From positions 1-64,000 of the forward strand of contig JAXMAM010000008.1 of the NCBI GenBank assembly GCA_046350455.1: a stretch of 64,000 bases of DNA, written 5' to 3'. Shown here one piece after another: positions 1 through 8,267 of the stretch. This DNA is from CAZXGD01 sp046350455 (GTDB taxonomy: Bacteria; Planctomycetota; Phycisphaerae; Phycisphaerales; SM1A02). The notes under the pieces were generated by a model. That model saw nothing but the letters and a program-made list of their open reading frames with translations. It made no database searches and had not been told where the DNA came from. The position numbers were made by a program, and so were the translations under genes. Positions within the stretch are counted from its first letter, which is position 1, and every line of letters starts with the position of its first letter.

Positions 1-16
1 GGACGCCGCGCAAGGC

Positions 17-727
17 ATGGACCCCGTCAGCCTGGTGGCGGGCGCTGCCCAGCACGTGCCGCAGGGCACGTTTGGCGGCGGCGTGGACCTGATCGTGCTG
101 CTGACGGTGCTCTCGCTGGCTCCCGCGCTGCTGGTCATGTGCACCTGCTTCACCCGGCTGGTGGTGGTGCTGGGGCTCCTGCGGCAGGGCCTTGGCACGC
201 AGGCGCTGCCGCCCGGGCAGGTGATGGCGGGGCTCGCGCTGCTGCTCACCTTTGCAGTCATGGCGCCCACGCTGGAGCGCTCGTGGAACGCAGGCATCAA
301 GCCGTACATGGACGGCCAGATCACCTCGCCAGAAGAAGCATGGGTGCGCGCGCGCCAGCCGCTGCGCGACTTCATGTTCGCGCAGATTGACGCCACTGGC
401 AACTGGAGCACGGTGTACATGCTCATGCAGCACCGCGGCCAGGACGTGAGCGACCCCGGCCGCCTGACGCGCGCAGACGTGGACATGACCACGTTGGTCC
501 CCGCGTTCGTGCTGAGCGAGCTGAAGACAGCATTCCTGATCGGCTTCCGCATCCTGCTGCCGTTCGTGGTCATTGACCTGGTGGTGGCTTCGGTGCTGGT
601 GTCGCTGGGCATGTTCATGGTGCCGCCGTCGCTGGTCTCGCTGCCCTTCAAGCTGCTGCTCTTTGTGATGGCCGATGGCTGGCAGCTTGTGGTCGGATCA
701 CTCCTCTCTGGAATCGCCCCAGTCTGA
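17..727 (+). CDS. fliP: Flagellar type III export gate protein FliP
   Basis: FliP forms, with FliQ and FliR, the inner-membrane export gate of the flagellar basal body. The 236-residue protein has the family layout: two N-terminal membrane segments (residues about 20-85), a periplasmic loop containing KPYMDGQITSPEEAW, and a C-terminal pair of segments with PAFVLSELKTAF and the conserved FKLLLFVMADGW near the end. Length is normal for FliP. It opens a run of eight co-directional flagellar genes, and fliQ starts 7 nt after its stop. Upstream sequence is cut by the window edge, so the ATG at 17 cannot be tested against an upstream gene; SD-like pairing there is weak. Confidence 0.95.
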   Translation: MDPVSLVAGAAQHVPQGTFGGGVDLIVLLTVLSLAPALLVMCTCFTRLVVVLGLLRQGLGTQALPPGQVMAGLALLLTFAVMAPTLERSWNAGIKPYMDGQITSPEEAWVRARQPLRDFMFAQIDATGNWSTVYMLMQHRGQDVSDPGRLTRADVDMTTLVPAFVLSELKTAFLIGFRILLPFVVIDLVVASVLVSLGMFMVPPSLVSLPFKLLLFVMADGWQLVVGSLLSGIAPV

Positions 728-734
728 ACCAGTC

Positions 735-986
735 ATGGACACTGCTCCTGCCGATCTTGTGCGCGAGGCTGTGATGACCACGCTGGTCATCGCTGGCCCC
801 ATCCTGCTCATCGCGCTGGCGGTGGGCGTGGTGATGGCGCTGGTGCAGGCTGCCACGCAGGTGCAGGACCAAGCGGTGAGCACAGTGCCCAAGCTGCTGG
901 CGTGTGGCGCGGCCATTGCGCTCCTGGCTGGCTGGATGGCTTCGCGCCTGGTGGCCTTTGCCGTGGAGATGTGGGGGGGTGGATGA
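735..986 (+). CDS. fliQ: Flagellar export gate protein FliQ
   Basis: Small FliQ subunit of the flagellar export gate. The 83-residue product has the two hydrophobic helices typical of FliQ (residues about 17-42 and 53-76), with ALVQAATQVQDQAVSTVPK between them, the most conserved FliQ stretch. The frame is open further upstream, but the ATG at 735 gives family length and places the gene just after fliP. The stop overlaps the fliR start in an ATGA arrangement, which suggests translational coupling. Confidence 0.93.
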   Translation: MDTAPADLVREAVMTTLVIAGPILLIALAVGVVMALVQAATQVQDQAVSTVPKLLACGAAIALLAGWMASRLVAFAVEMWGGG

Positions 987-1771
987 TGCAGCTCCCCAGC
1001 CCGCCTGTCCTGGCGCTTGGGCTGGCAGCGTGCCGGGTGGCCGGCGTCTGCCTGCTGGCTCCAGTGGTGGCCAGTCCGGTGGTGCCGCGGCGGGTGGCGT
1101 TGGCGCTGGCCATCCTGCTGGGCGCTGCGGCGCTGCCAGGCGCGCTGGACGCGCACACCCAGCATCTGCCAACCACGGTGGGTGGCGCAGTCGGTTGTGC
1201 TGCGCTCGAGTGCGCGCTGGGCGCCGCCATGGGCCTGATGGCGCTTCTGCCTGTGGCAGCGCTGCGCACCGCTGGCTCGCTGTGCGGCGTGCAGATGGGC
1301 CTTGGCTTTGGAAGCCTGTACGACTCCTCCCAGGCAGACGAGCCAGGCGCGTGGGACGGCATCGAGCAGCTGCTGGGCATGGCAGCGCTGGCTGTGTTCG
1401 TCTGGGCTGGCGGGCTGGAGTCCTTGGCGCTGGGCGTGCTTCGCAGCTTTGACTATGTGCCAGTGGCCTCTGCACTGGGGCTGTCTGGCATGGCAGCCAT
1501 GCTCACGCGCGGCCTGTTGGCATGCAGCGAGCTGGCCCTGCGCGTGGCGCTGCCTGTGACCGCTGTCCTCATGGCCGAGACGCTGGTGACGGGCGTGCTT
1601 TCGCGCGCCATGCCAGCGCTTGGCCCTGTGCAGTTTGGCTTTCCAGCGCGCGTGGGCATTGGCCTGCTGGCGCTGGCTGCCGGCGCTGCGGCCACGCAGG
1701 ACGCGCTGCACGGCGCCAGTGGCGCTGCGCTGGATGCCCTGCACACCTGGATGACCGGAGGCGCCGCATGA
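983..1771 (+). CDS. fliR: Flagellar export gate protein FliR
   Basis: Third component of the FliPQR gate. The 262-residue product is almost entirely membrane segments, as expected for FliR (usually about 255-265 residues). Family landmarks are the N-terminal RVAGVCLLAP, the internal GVQMGLGFGSLYD, and VALPVTAVLMAE ahead of the last helices. The frame extends upstream through fliQ, but the ATG at 983 overlaps the fliQ stop (ATGA) and gives the right length. A second ATG follows directly at 986. flhB starts 13 nt after the stop. Confidence 0.93.
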   Translation: MMQLPSPPVLALGLAACRVAGVCLLAPVVASPVVPRRVALALAILLGAAALPGALDAHTQHLPTTVGGAVGCAALECALGAAMGLMALLPVAALRTAGSLCGVQMGLGFGSLYDSSQADEPGAWDGIEQLLGMAALAVFVWAGGLESLALGVLRSFDYVPVASALGLSGMAAMLTRGLLACSELALRVALPVTAVLMAETLVTGVLSRAMPALGPVQFGFPARVGIGLLALAAGAAATQDALHGASGAALDALHTWMTGGAA

Positions 1772-1784
1772 ACCGAGGTGCCGC

Positions 1785-2591
1785 ATGACCGAGATGGACG
1801 ACCGGACCATCCCTGCTGGCGAACGCCGGCTGGACCGTGCGCGCACGTCGGGCTTTGCGCCAGTGCGCCGCATTCCCGTGGCGCTGTGCGGCGTGGTGGG
1901 CGGTGCGATCGGCGCGCTGCTGGCGGACCTGCCAGCCCACCTGGTGGAGCAACTGCGGCGCAGCCTGGAGCATGCTGCGGATGCATCTGGCGCGGCTGGC
2001 GCGCTTGCCGCATCCGGCGCACGTGACGCATCCAGCGCAGCCTCTGGAATTGCCACCTCGGTGACCAGCGTGGTGATGGGCGTGCTCTCCGCAGCCTGGC
2101 CGGCGCTCCTGGGCGGTGTGCTGGGTGTGCTGGCCGGCACGCTGCTGCAGACTGGCGGAGCGCTCGCGTGGCGCCGGCCATCCTTCGATGTGGCCGCACG
2201 GCTGACGCAGATGTCCGGCCCTGGCGCCTGGGGCCGCGCGATGAGTGGACTGCTGGGCGTGGTGGCGGCGCTGTGCGTGGCCGGCGGTGTGATGGCGGCC
2301 GAATGGAGCACCCTGGCTGGCGCGGCCCGCGCGCCGTTGGCAGCCGGCGTGGCTGCTGTGGCTGGCGTGGTGGTGCGCGCTGTGCTGGCTGCGCTGGTCA
2401 CGCTGGTGGCGCTCGCCGCAATGGACCTCTGGCTGGCCCGCCGCCGGTGGCGCACGCAGCTGGCCATGACACCCACCGAGGCCCAGGAAGAATCCCGCGC
2501 TGCCGAAGGCCATCCGCAGACCCGGCAGCGCCGCGCCAGCGCGCACCGGTCGTTGCGGCGCGTCCGCGTGCAGCAAGGAGGTGCTGCGTGA
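1785..2591 (+). CDS. flhB: FlhB lacking the C-terminal autocleavage domain
   Basis: FlhB is the flagellar export-switch protein: a membrane domain followed by a cytoplasmic domain that cleaves itself at NPTH. The position between fliR and flhA fits. So does the N-terminal RTIPAGERRLDRARTSGF, a recognisable version of the family's K-T-E-x-A-T-xx-R-L-x-x-A-R start. Four membrane segments follow, then DLWLARRRWRTQLAMTPTEAQ and EGHPQTRQRRA, matching the linker that precedes FlhB-C. The protein stops at residue 268, about 20 residues before NPTH should appear. flhA starts inside its stop codon (GTGA) with a perfect SD, so there is no room for a lost domain or a frameshift remnant. Identification rests on context plus these motifs. 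Confidence 0.82.
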   Translation: MTEMDDRTIPAGERRLDRARTSGFAPVRRIPVALCGVVGGAIGALLADLPAHLVEQLRRSLEHAADASGAAGALAASGARDASSAASGIATSVTSVVMGVLSAAWPALLGGVLGVLAGTLLQTGGALAWRRPSFDVAARLTQMSGPGAWGRAMSGLLGVVAALCVAGGVMAAEWSTLAGAARAPLAAGVAAVAGVVVRAVLAALVTLVALAAMDLWLARRRWRTQLAMTPTEAQEESRAAEGHPQTRQRRASAHRSLRRVRVQQGGAA

Positions 2592-4843
2592 CCCTGCTGG
2601 ACCGCTCGCTTCTGTGGCTGAAGATGTACCGCACGTTCCTGGTGCCAGTGGCCATGCTGGCCATGGTGATGGTGCTGGTGGTGCCGCTCCCGCCGGGCGT
2701 GATGGACGCCATCATCGCGTTGAACTTTGCGCTGGCTGCGCTGGTGCTGGTGCGCGCCGCAAGCCTGCGCAAGCCGCTGGAGTTCAGCGTGTTTCCAGCG
2801 CTGCTCCTGGGGACCACGCTGCTGCGCCTGGTGGCCAACGTGGCCAGCACGCGTCTCATCTTGGGCGCGGATGCCACCAACCCCGTGGGCATGGAGGGCG
2901 TGGCTGGCGAGCTGATCCAGGCGTTCGGCAAGCTGATGGCCGGCAACAACGCGGTGGTGGGCGCAGCGGTGTTCGCCATCGTGGTGGTGGTGCAGTTTGT
3001 GGTGATCACCAAGGGCGCTGGCCGCATGAGCGAGGTGGCAGCACGCTTTGCGCTGGACGCGCTGCCTGGCCGGCAGATGGCCATTGACGCAGACCTGGCT
3101 GCTGGCGCCATCAAGGAGCCGGAGGCGCGCCGCCGACGCGAGGATCTGATGCGCGAAGCGGACTTCTTTGGCGCCATGGACGGAGCCAGCCGCTTTGTGC
3201 GCGGCGACGCGGTGGCCGGCATGCTGATCACCGCGGTGAACATCCTGGGCGGGCTGATGGTGGGCGTGCTGCAGAAGGGCTGGTCGGTGCAGGACACGCT
3301 GAAGAGCGTGACCATCCTGACCATCGGCGATGGCCTGGCCGCGCAGATCCCAGCGTTCGTGGTGGCAGTGGCGGCTGGCCTGGTGGTGGCGCGCGCGGGG
3401 CGCGGCCGGACGCTGGGCGAGGAGCTTCCTGCGCAGCTTGCTGGAAGCCCAGCCACGCTGGGGGTGCTAGCTGCGTTCCTGGCGGTGCTGGCGTTCACCG
3501 GGCTGCCTGTGGTGCCGCTGCTCTCTGCAGCAGGCGTGGTCGGCCTGGGTGCGTGGCTGCTGAAGGCAGGGCGCGCGCAGAGCGCAGCCCTGGCGGACAA
3601 CGGTCGGGACGCGGCTGCGGGAACCCGCGCCGCGCACGCGCAGCGGCCTGCTGGCGCGCTTCCAGAACCAAAGCCGCACGGCCTGCACAGCGCGCTCCCA
3701 GGCGCTGCGGGCGGTGGCACCGCTGGCATTCAGGACAGTTCTCGCGACGCCGCCGCGGCCCGCGTGGCGGAGATCGGCGCCATGCTGGCTGTGGAGCCGC
3801 TGGAGGTGGAGCTCGGCAGCGGCCTGGTGGCGCTGGCGCGCGGCGGCGAGCAGAGCGCGCTCCTCCGCCGCATCGAAGGCATCCGCCGCCAGGTGGCGCA
3901 GGAGCTTGGCATCGTGGTGCCGCCTGTGCGCGTGCGCGATGAGCGCCAGCTGGGCTCGTCCTCCTATCGCATCCGCATCCGCGGCGCCACGGTGGGCGAG
4001 GGCGAGCTCCGCCTGGACGACCTGCTGGCCATGTCCAGCGATGGCAAGAAGCCCACGCTCCCCGGCATCAGCGCGCGCGAGCCTGCCTTTGGCCTGGAGG
4101 CTGTGTGGATCGCTCCCAGCCTGCGGTCGCTTGCCGAGAGCCGTGGCTGTGCGGTGGCCGCACCAGACTCGGTGCTGGGTGCGCACCTGGCCACGGTGGT
4201 GCGCCGCCACGCAGACGAGCTCCTCACCCGCGAGCATGTGGCCGACCTGCTGGCCCAGCTGCGCCAGCGCGCGCCGCGCCTGGTGGACGAGACTGTGCCC
4301 GGCATGGTGAAGCCCGGCGAGCTGCAGCGCGTGCTTCAGCTCCTGCTGCGCGAGCGCGTGCCCGTGCGTGACCTGGAGGCCATCCTTGAGGCTGTGGCCG
4401 ACGCAGCCACGCGCGTGCAGGACGCGCCGCTCCTGGCAGAAGCCGCGCGTGGTGCGCTGCGCCGGAGCATCTGCCAGCTGTACCTGCGCCCAGACGGCGA
4501 AGGCCGCGCCACCCTGTCGTGCATCGCAGCTGGCGACCGCATGGATCACCTGGTGGCCGCCGCCACCGAGACGCGCGGTGGCGAGACCATCGTGGGCTTG
4601 ACTGCAGACCAGGCAGCTGCGGTGGTGGAGTCGGTGGCCCAGGCAGCGCAGCCGCTTGCAGAAGCGGGGCTGCCGGTGGTGGTGCTGGCCTCGCGCAGCG
4701 CTCGTCCTGGGCTGGCGCGGCTCCTGGCGCCGCACCTTCCCGGTGGTGGCGTGCTGGCCTATGAAGAGCTGGTGCGCGGTGTGCAGATTGAACGCATTGG
4801 ACAGGCGGAGCTGAGCGACGCCGTTGCGGAGGCAACAGCATGA
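2588..4843 (+). CDS. flhA: Flagellar export apparatus protein FlhA
   Basis: FlhA forms the cytoplasmic ring of the flagellar exporter. The GTG at 2588 is chosen because AAGGAGG lies 6 nt upstream and it overlaps the flhB stop; the protein is then 751 residues (family about 690-700). The membrane domain contains LEFSVFPALLLGTTLLRLVAN and the FHIPEP-type cytoplasmic-loop region (RFALDALPGRQMAIDADL and the following G-A-I). A low-complexity linker of about 80 residues rich in Ala/Arg (around residues 320-400) explains the extra length. The C-terminal domain is complete (PGISAREPAFGLEAVWI; a SQLVxxR-type end is not obvious). Its stop overlaps the flhF ATG. Confidence 0.95.
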   Translation: MTLLDRSLLWLKMYRTFLVPVAMLAMVMVLVVPLPPGVMDAIIALNFALAALVLVRAASLRKPLEFSVFPALLLGTTLLRLVANVASTRLILGADATNPVGMEGVAGELIQAFGKLMAGNNAVVGAAVFAIVVVVQFVVITKGAGRMSEVAARFALDALPGRQMAIDADLAAGAIKEPEARRRREDLMREADFFGAMDGASRFVRGDAVAGMLITAVNILGGLMVGVLQKGWSVQDTLKSVTILTIGDGLAAQIPAFVVAVAAGLVVARAGRGRTLGEELPAQLAGSPATLGVLAAFLAVLAFTGLPVVPLLSAAGVVGLGAWLLKAGRAQSAALADNGRDAAAGTRAAHAQRPAGALPEPKPHGLHSALPGAAGGGTAGIQDSSRDAAAARVAEIGAMLAVEPLEVELGSGLVALARGGEQSALLRRIEGIRRQVAQELGIVVPPVRVRDERQLGSSSYRIRIRGATVGEGELRLDDLLAMSSDGKKPTLPGISAREPAFGLEAVWIAPSLRSLAESRGCAVAAPDSVLGAHLATVVRRHADELLTREHVADLLAQLRQRAPRLVDETVPGMVKPGELQRVLQLLLRERVPVRDLEAILEAVADAATRVQDAPLLAEAARGALRRSICQLYLRPDGEGRATLSCIAAGDRMDHLVAAATETRGGETIVGLTADQAAAVVESVAQAAQPLAEAGLPVVVLASRSARPGLARLLAPHLPGGGVLAYEELVRGVQIERIGQAELSDAVAEATA

Positions 4844-6027
4844 CACGGATCCGGATCCTTGCAGACACCATGCCGCAGGCCCTGGCAGCTGCGCGGCGCG
4901 AACTTGGCCCCGGCATGCGCGTGGTGTCCGCGCAGGCCAGACGGTCGCACGCTGGCTGGCTGCTGGGCCGAGTGGTGGAGGCGGAAGTGATCGCAGAGGT
5001 GGCGCATGGGCTGGAGGAGCCGCACGCACCGCGCACCGCACCTCGCCGCCGCGCGCAGAGCACAGCCGAGCTCCGCCTGCGCGTGGCAGCCCGTCTGGCA
5101 TTGGCCCGGGCGGTGAGCGCCGCGCACATGGCCGCAGCCAGCGTGGCCACCGAAGCGGAAGACGCACTGGACCAGGCGCATCAGGCGGACATCCACGGCA
5201 CGCAGCAGGTGCTGCCAGCGCTGGTCACCCGCCTGGCTGCCCGCCTGCGTGCGCAGGGCCTGGCGGACGTGCTGGTGGACGACGTGGTGGACCAGGTGTG
5301 CCAGCGGCTGGATGTTGACGCAGATGACCGCGCGGTGCAGCGCGAATTCGTGGAGGCGCTGGCTGGCCTGCTGCCGGTGGCGGCTTCGGCAGAGCCTGCA
5401 CGGGTGCGTGTGGAAGGGCGCCCACACATCATCGCAGTGGCTGGCCCCACTGGCGTGGGCAAGACCACCACGGTGGCCAAGCTGGCGGCGGACTGCCGCG
5501 TGCGCCTGGGGCTGCGCGTGGGCATCGTGGCCGCGGATGCATACCGCGTGGGCGCAGTGGATCAGCTGCAGGCCTATGCGCAGATCCTGGGCGCGCCCAT
5601 GCGTGCCGCAGACTGCGCCTCTGCTGTGCGCAGCGTGCTGCTTGATCTGGCATGGTGCGACGTGGTGCTGGTTGACACAGCAGGCCGCAGCCATCGCGAC
5701 ACGCCGCGCATCGCGGAGATCAGTGCGCTGCTCGCTGCGGCGCAGCCAGCGGAGACCCACCTGGTGCTCTCTGGCGCCGGCAGCAGCAGCTCGCTGCGCG
5801 AGGCCATCCAGGCCTTTGGCGTGACGCGGCCCACCAGCGTGGTGCTGAGCAAGATGGATGAGTGCGAGACACCCGCCGCCATGCTGCAGGCGGTGCGCGA
5901 CGCTGGTTGCCCAGCCAGCTGGTTCACCACAGGGCAGGACGTGCCAGATGACATCGAGCGCGCATCTGCGCGTGGCTTGGCAGAACGCGTGCTGCATGCA
6001 GCGGCGGAAGAGGAGCCAGCAGCGTGA
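4840..6027 (+). CDS. flhF: Flagellar SRP-type GTPase FlhF
   Basis: FlhF is an SRP-family GTPase that sets flagellar position and number together with FlhG. The N-terminus (RIRILADTMPQALAAARRELGPGMRVVSA) is the FlhF B-domain signature. The NG domain from about residue 200 carries the P-loop GPTGVGKTTTVAKLA, the GIVAADAYRVGAVDQL motif, DTAGRSHRD and the specificity motif LSKMDE. At 395 residues it is complete. The ATG at 4840 overlaps the flhA stop, and its own stop overlaps the GTG start of flhG, so the three genes are probably translationally coupled. Confidence 0.95.
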   Translation: MTRIRILADTMPQALAAARRELGPGMRVVSAQARRSHAGWLLGRVVEAEVIAEVAHGLEEPHAPRTAPRRRAQSTAELRLRVAARLALARAVSAAHMAAASVATEAEDALDQAHQADIHGTQQVLPALVTRLAARLRAQGLADVLVDDVVDQVCQRLDVDADDRAVQREFVEALAGLLPVAASAEPARVRVEGRPHIIAVAGPTGVGKTTTVAKLAADCRVRLGLRVGIVAADAYRVGAVDQLQAYAQILGAPMRAADCASAVRSVLLDLAWCDVVLVDTAGRSHRDTPRIAEISALLAAAQPAETHLVLSGAGSSSSLREAIQAFGVTRPTSVVLSKMDECETPAAMLQAVRDAGCPASWFTTGQDVPDDIERASARGLAERVLHAAAEEEPAA

Positions 6028-7013
6028 ACACGCAGGCCGACCGCCTGCGGGAACGCATGCGCTCGGTGGGCGCGCATGCTGCTGGCGCTGGTGCTGGAGC
6101 ACCAGGGGCTGCGCAGTCCACCGCTGCATTTCCTGCAGCGCCGGTGCGCATGGCGCGGACCGTTGCAGTGGGCAGCGGCAAGGGCGGAGTGGGCAAGAGC
6201 ACTGTGGCGCTTGCTGTGGCGTGGGCCGCAGCAGAGCGCGGCGTGAAGACAGCGCTGGTGGATGCAGATCTTGGCCTTGCCAATCTTGACATCCTGTGCG
6301 GCGTGCAGCCTGTGCGCACCGCAGCTGACTGGCTGGCAGGGCGCGCGCAGCTTGCAGCGTGCTTCACGCAGATCGCGCCGCGCCTCTGGCTGCTGCCAGG
6401 CGCTTCTGGCGTGGCGCGCATGGCGGACCTGGAGCTGCCGCAGCGTCACAGGCTGGTGGAAGGTCTGGCGCGGGTGGCGTCGCACGTGGAGCTCATGGTG
6501 GTGGATCTTGGCGCAGGTCTTGGCGCTGGCACGCTGGATGTGGCCGTGGCTGCAGACCGTCTGCTGGTGGTGGCAACGCCAGAGCCAACAGCCCTGGCTG
6601 ATGCGTATGGATTGCTCAAGGCGTGCGCCCGACGCGGGCGCACAGAGCGCGTGGCGCTTGCGGTGAACATGGCAGACAGTGCAGACGCAGCCGCGCGCGC
6701 TGCGCAGCGGATCTCCAGCACAGCGGCTCGCTTCCTGGGCATGCAGGTTCCCTGCGCAGGGTGGATGCCGCGGGACAACGCAGTGCTTGCAGCTGTGGCC
6801 GCACGCCGACCGCTCCTCCTGCATGCTCCCGACGCGCCTGTCTCCCGCGCGCTCCGCCGCCTGGAAGGGCACCTGCATGCGCCCGCGCTGGCAGGCCCAG
6901 CGTCAACGGAACCTGCTGGCTTCCTGGGTCGGCTGGCAGCAGCTTTCGGGCTGTCTGGCACCCTCAAGGGGGGGATGGCACCGGGTGCCTGGCAGCCTGC
7001 CTCGGCGCGATAA
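6024..7013 (+). CDS. flhG: MinD-like ATPase FlhG (FleN/YlxH)
   Basis: MinD-family ATPase that acts with FlhF to control flagellum number. The deviant Walker A is GSGKGGVGKST (around residue 51), followed by LVDADLGLANLDILCG and VVDLGAGLG, all standard for FlhG; in MinD/FlhG the last motif carries the Walker B aspartate. The N-terminus has a short QADRLRERM segment, comparable to the FlhF-activating helix of FlhG proteins. The start is GTG at 6024 within the flhF stop. The Ala-rich C-terminal tail is not diagnostic. A 201-nt gap with a candidate promoter separates it from fliA. Confidence 0.92.
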   Translation: MNTQADRLRERMRSVGAHAAGAGAGAPGAAQSTAAFPAAPVRMARTVAVGSGKGGVGKSTVALAVAWAAAERGVKTALVDADLGLANLDILCGVQPVRTAADWLAGRAQLAACFTQIAPRLWLLPGASGVARMADLELPQRHRLVEGLARVASHVELMVVDLGAGLGAGTLDVAVAADRLLVVATPEPTALADAYGLLKACARRGRTERVALAVNMADSADAAARAAQRISSTAARFLGMQVPCAGWMPRDNAVLAAVAARRPLLLHAPDAPVSRALRRLEGHLHAPALAGPASTEPAGFLGRLAAAFGLSGTLKGGMAPGAWQPASAR

Positions 7014-7041
7014 AAAATCCCCGGATTTGGTCAGAAGGCAC

Positions 7042-7071
7042 TTGCGTTGGGGTTGGCACCTCATTTATAGT
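7042..7071 (+). promoter_or_regulatory. Candidate sigma70-type promoter ahead of fliA
   Basis: TTGCGT at 7042-7047 and TATAGT at 7066-7071 are spaced by 18 nt. They lie in the only sizeable gap of the flagellar block (7014-7214), which is also locally AT-richer. If real, it would let fliA be transcribed independently of the upstream genes. The overlapping TTGGCACC at 7053-7060 resembles a sigma54 -24 element but lacks the -12 GC. Inferred from sequence only. Confidence 0.4.
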
Positions 7072-7214
7072 GACATTGTTCGTGTGTCCGTCATGGATCG
7101 ATGGCACCCGAACACCGCCGCAGGGTCGCGGCGGCACATCCAGCGGGCGGTCTGTTCGGTCGCTCACCATCGTGGTTTCCTGTTCTCCCTCTCTCGTAGG
7201 TCAAGGAGCGACCG

Positions 7215-8267
7215 ATGTCGAGGAGCCAGGCCCGGACTGCGTCACGGCCGACGCAGCCCAGCCGTCAACGTTCTGTCCCAGCCGCAACCAAGTCAGCAGG
7301 CGCCAAGCCAGCTGCCAAGACGCCTCCCAAGGCGCTGCCAGGCTCCAAGAGCCCTGCAGCCAAGGTGCCACCTGCCAAGGCGCCGCCAGCCAAGGGCCCA
7401 CCAGCCAAGGAGACCGGGCGTCGCATGCCGCAGGTCTCCCGCGTGGTGGAGACCCGCGTGGTGGAAGTGGAGCGCGTGGCGCCAGCCACCGCACCCGCTG
7501 TGGACGCTGTGTGGCCCGCGTACGCAGCCGCCCGCGAACGAGGCGACGAGCGCCGCGCGCACGAGCTGCGCAACCGGCTCATCGAGCGTTACTACGACGT
7601 GGTGCGCTACACCGCCGAGCGCATGCACACGCGCCTGCCAAGCGAAGTGGATGTGAACGACCTGATGTCAGCGGGGCTCTTTGGACTGATGGACGCCATT
7701 GATGCGTTTGATCCAGGCCGCGGCGTGAAGTTTGAAACCTACTGCGCGCCCCGAATCCGCGGCGCCATCTTCGACGAGCTGCGCAGCATGGACTGGGTGC
7801 CGCGCCTGGTGCGCAGCCGCACCGCCAAGGTGGACAAGGTGCGCAAGGAGATCGAGCTCTCCATCGGCCGCAAGCCCACCGACGCCGAAGTGGCCGAGCG
7901 CATGAACGTGCCTGCGTCGGAGTTCGAGAAGCTGCAGAAGGACTCCCGCCCAGTGGGCGTGGTGAGCCTGGACCGCAAGTGCTTCGAGACCGACTCCAGC
8001 CGCGACGTGCGCGAGGTGGACGTCATCGAGGACGGCCGCCAGGCGGAGCCCAGCGAGGTGGTGCAGCGCAGCGACCTGCAAACGCTCATCACCAAGGGGC
8101 TCACCCGCGCAGAACGCCTCATCGTCATCCTCTACTACTACGAGGAGATGACCATGAAGGAGATCGGCCTCACGCTGGACCTATCGGAGAGCCGCGTGAG
8201 CCAGATGCACAGCAGCATCCTGGCGCGCCTGAAGGCGCAGATGCAGCACCGCATGAAGGACTTCTGA
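7215..8267 (+). CDS. fliA: Flagellar/WhiG-type RNA polymerase sigma factor FliA with long basic N-terminal extension
   Basis: Sigma-28 family factor that directs late flagellar transcription. Sigma region 2 (about residues 115-190) has NDLMSAGLFGLMDAIDAFDP and KFETYCAPRIRGAIFDELR. Region 3 has GRKPTDAEVAERM. Region 4 ends with EEMTMKEIGLTLDLSESRVSQ, the helix-turn-helix. Unlike usual 230-260-residue FliA proteins, this one is 350 residues long. The first roughly 100 are Ala/Pro/Lys-rich, with a PPAK tandem repeat reminiscent of histone H1-like tails. The ATG at 7215 follows GGAGC with good spacing (AAGGAGCGACCG). Its stop codon directly abuts the stop of the convergent gene at 8268. Confidence 0.93.
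   Translation: MSRSQARTASRPTQPSRQRSVPAATKSAGAKPAAKTPPKALPGSKSPAAKVPPAKAPPAKGPPAKETGRRMPQVSRVVETRVVEVERVAPATAPAVDAVWPAYAAARERGDERRAHELRNRLIERYYDVVRYTAERMHTRLPSEVDVNDLMSAGLFGLMDAIDAFDPGRGVKFETYCAPRIRGAIFDELRSMDWVPRLVRSRTAKVDKVRKEIELSIGRKPTDAEVAERMNVPASEFEKLQKDSRPVGVVSLDRKCFETDSSRDVREVDVIEDGRQAEPSEVVQRSDLQTLITKGLTRAERLIVILYYYEEMTMKEIGLTLDLSESRVSQMHSSILARLKAQMQHRMKDF
7350..7409 (+). repeat. 15-nt tandem repeat encoding (x)PPAK in the fliA N-terminus
   Basis: Three consecutive 15-nt units encode VPPAK, APPAK and GPPAK (residues 51-65), preceded by a diverged SPAAK unit. The unit is coding and in frame, so copy number can vary without breaking the gene. It makes the lysine/proline-rich tail ahead of the sigma domains. 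Confidence 0.8.

Noticed and set aside
698..2476. Long reverse-strand open frame (592 codons) opposite fliQ-flhB
   Set aside because: Arg/Ala/Ser/His-rich low-complexity translation with no domain. It is a by-product of GC-rich codon use opposite well-identified flagellar genes; many similar shadows occur across the window.
6979..6996. GGTGCCTGGCA near the end of flhG, resembling the repeat core
   Set aside because: Only an 11-nt match without the flanking GGGACA and TTTC parts; it lies in ordinary FlhG coding sequence.
7053..7069. Sigma54-like promoter (TTGGCACC) upstream of fliA
   Set aside because: The -24 half is good but the -12 GC is absent (AT at that position), so the sigma70-type pair is preferred.
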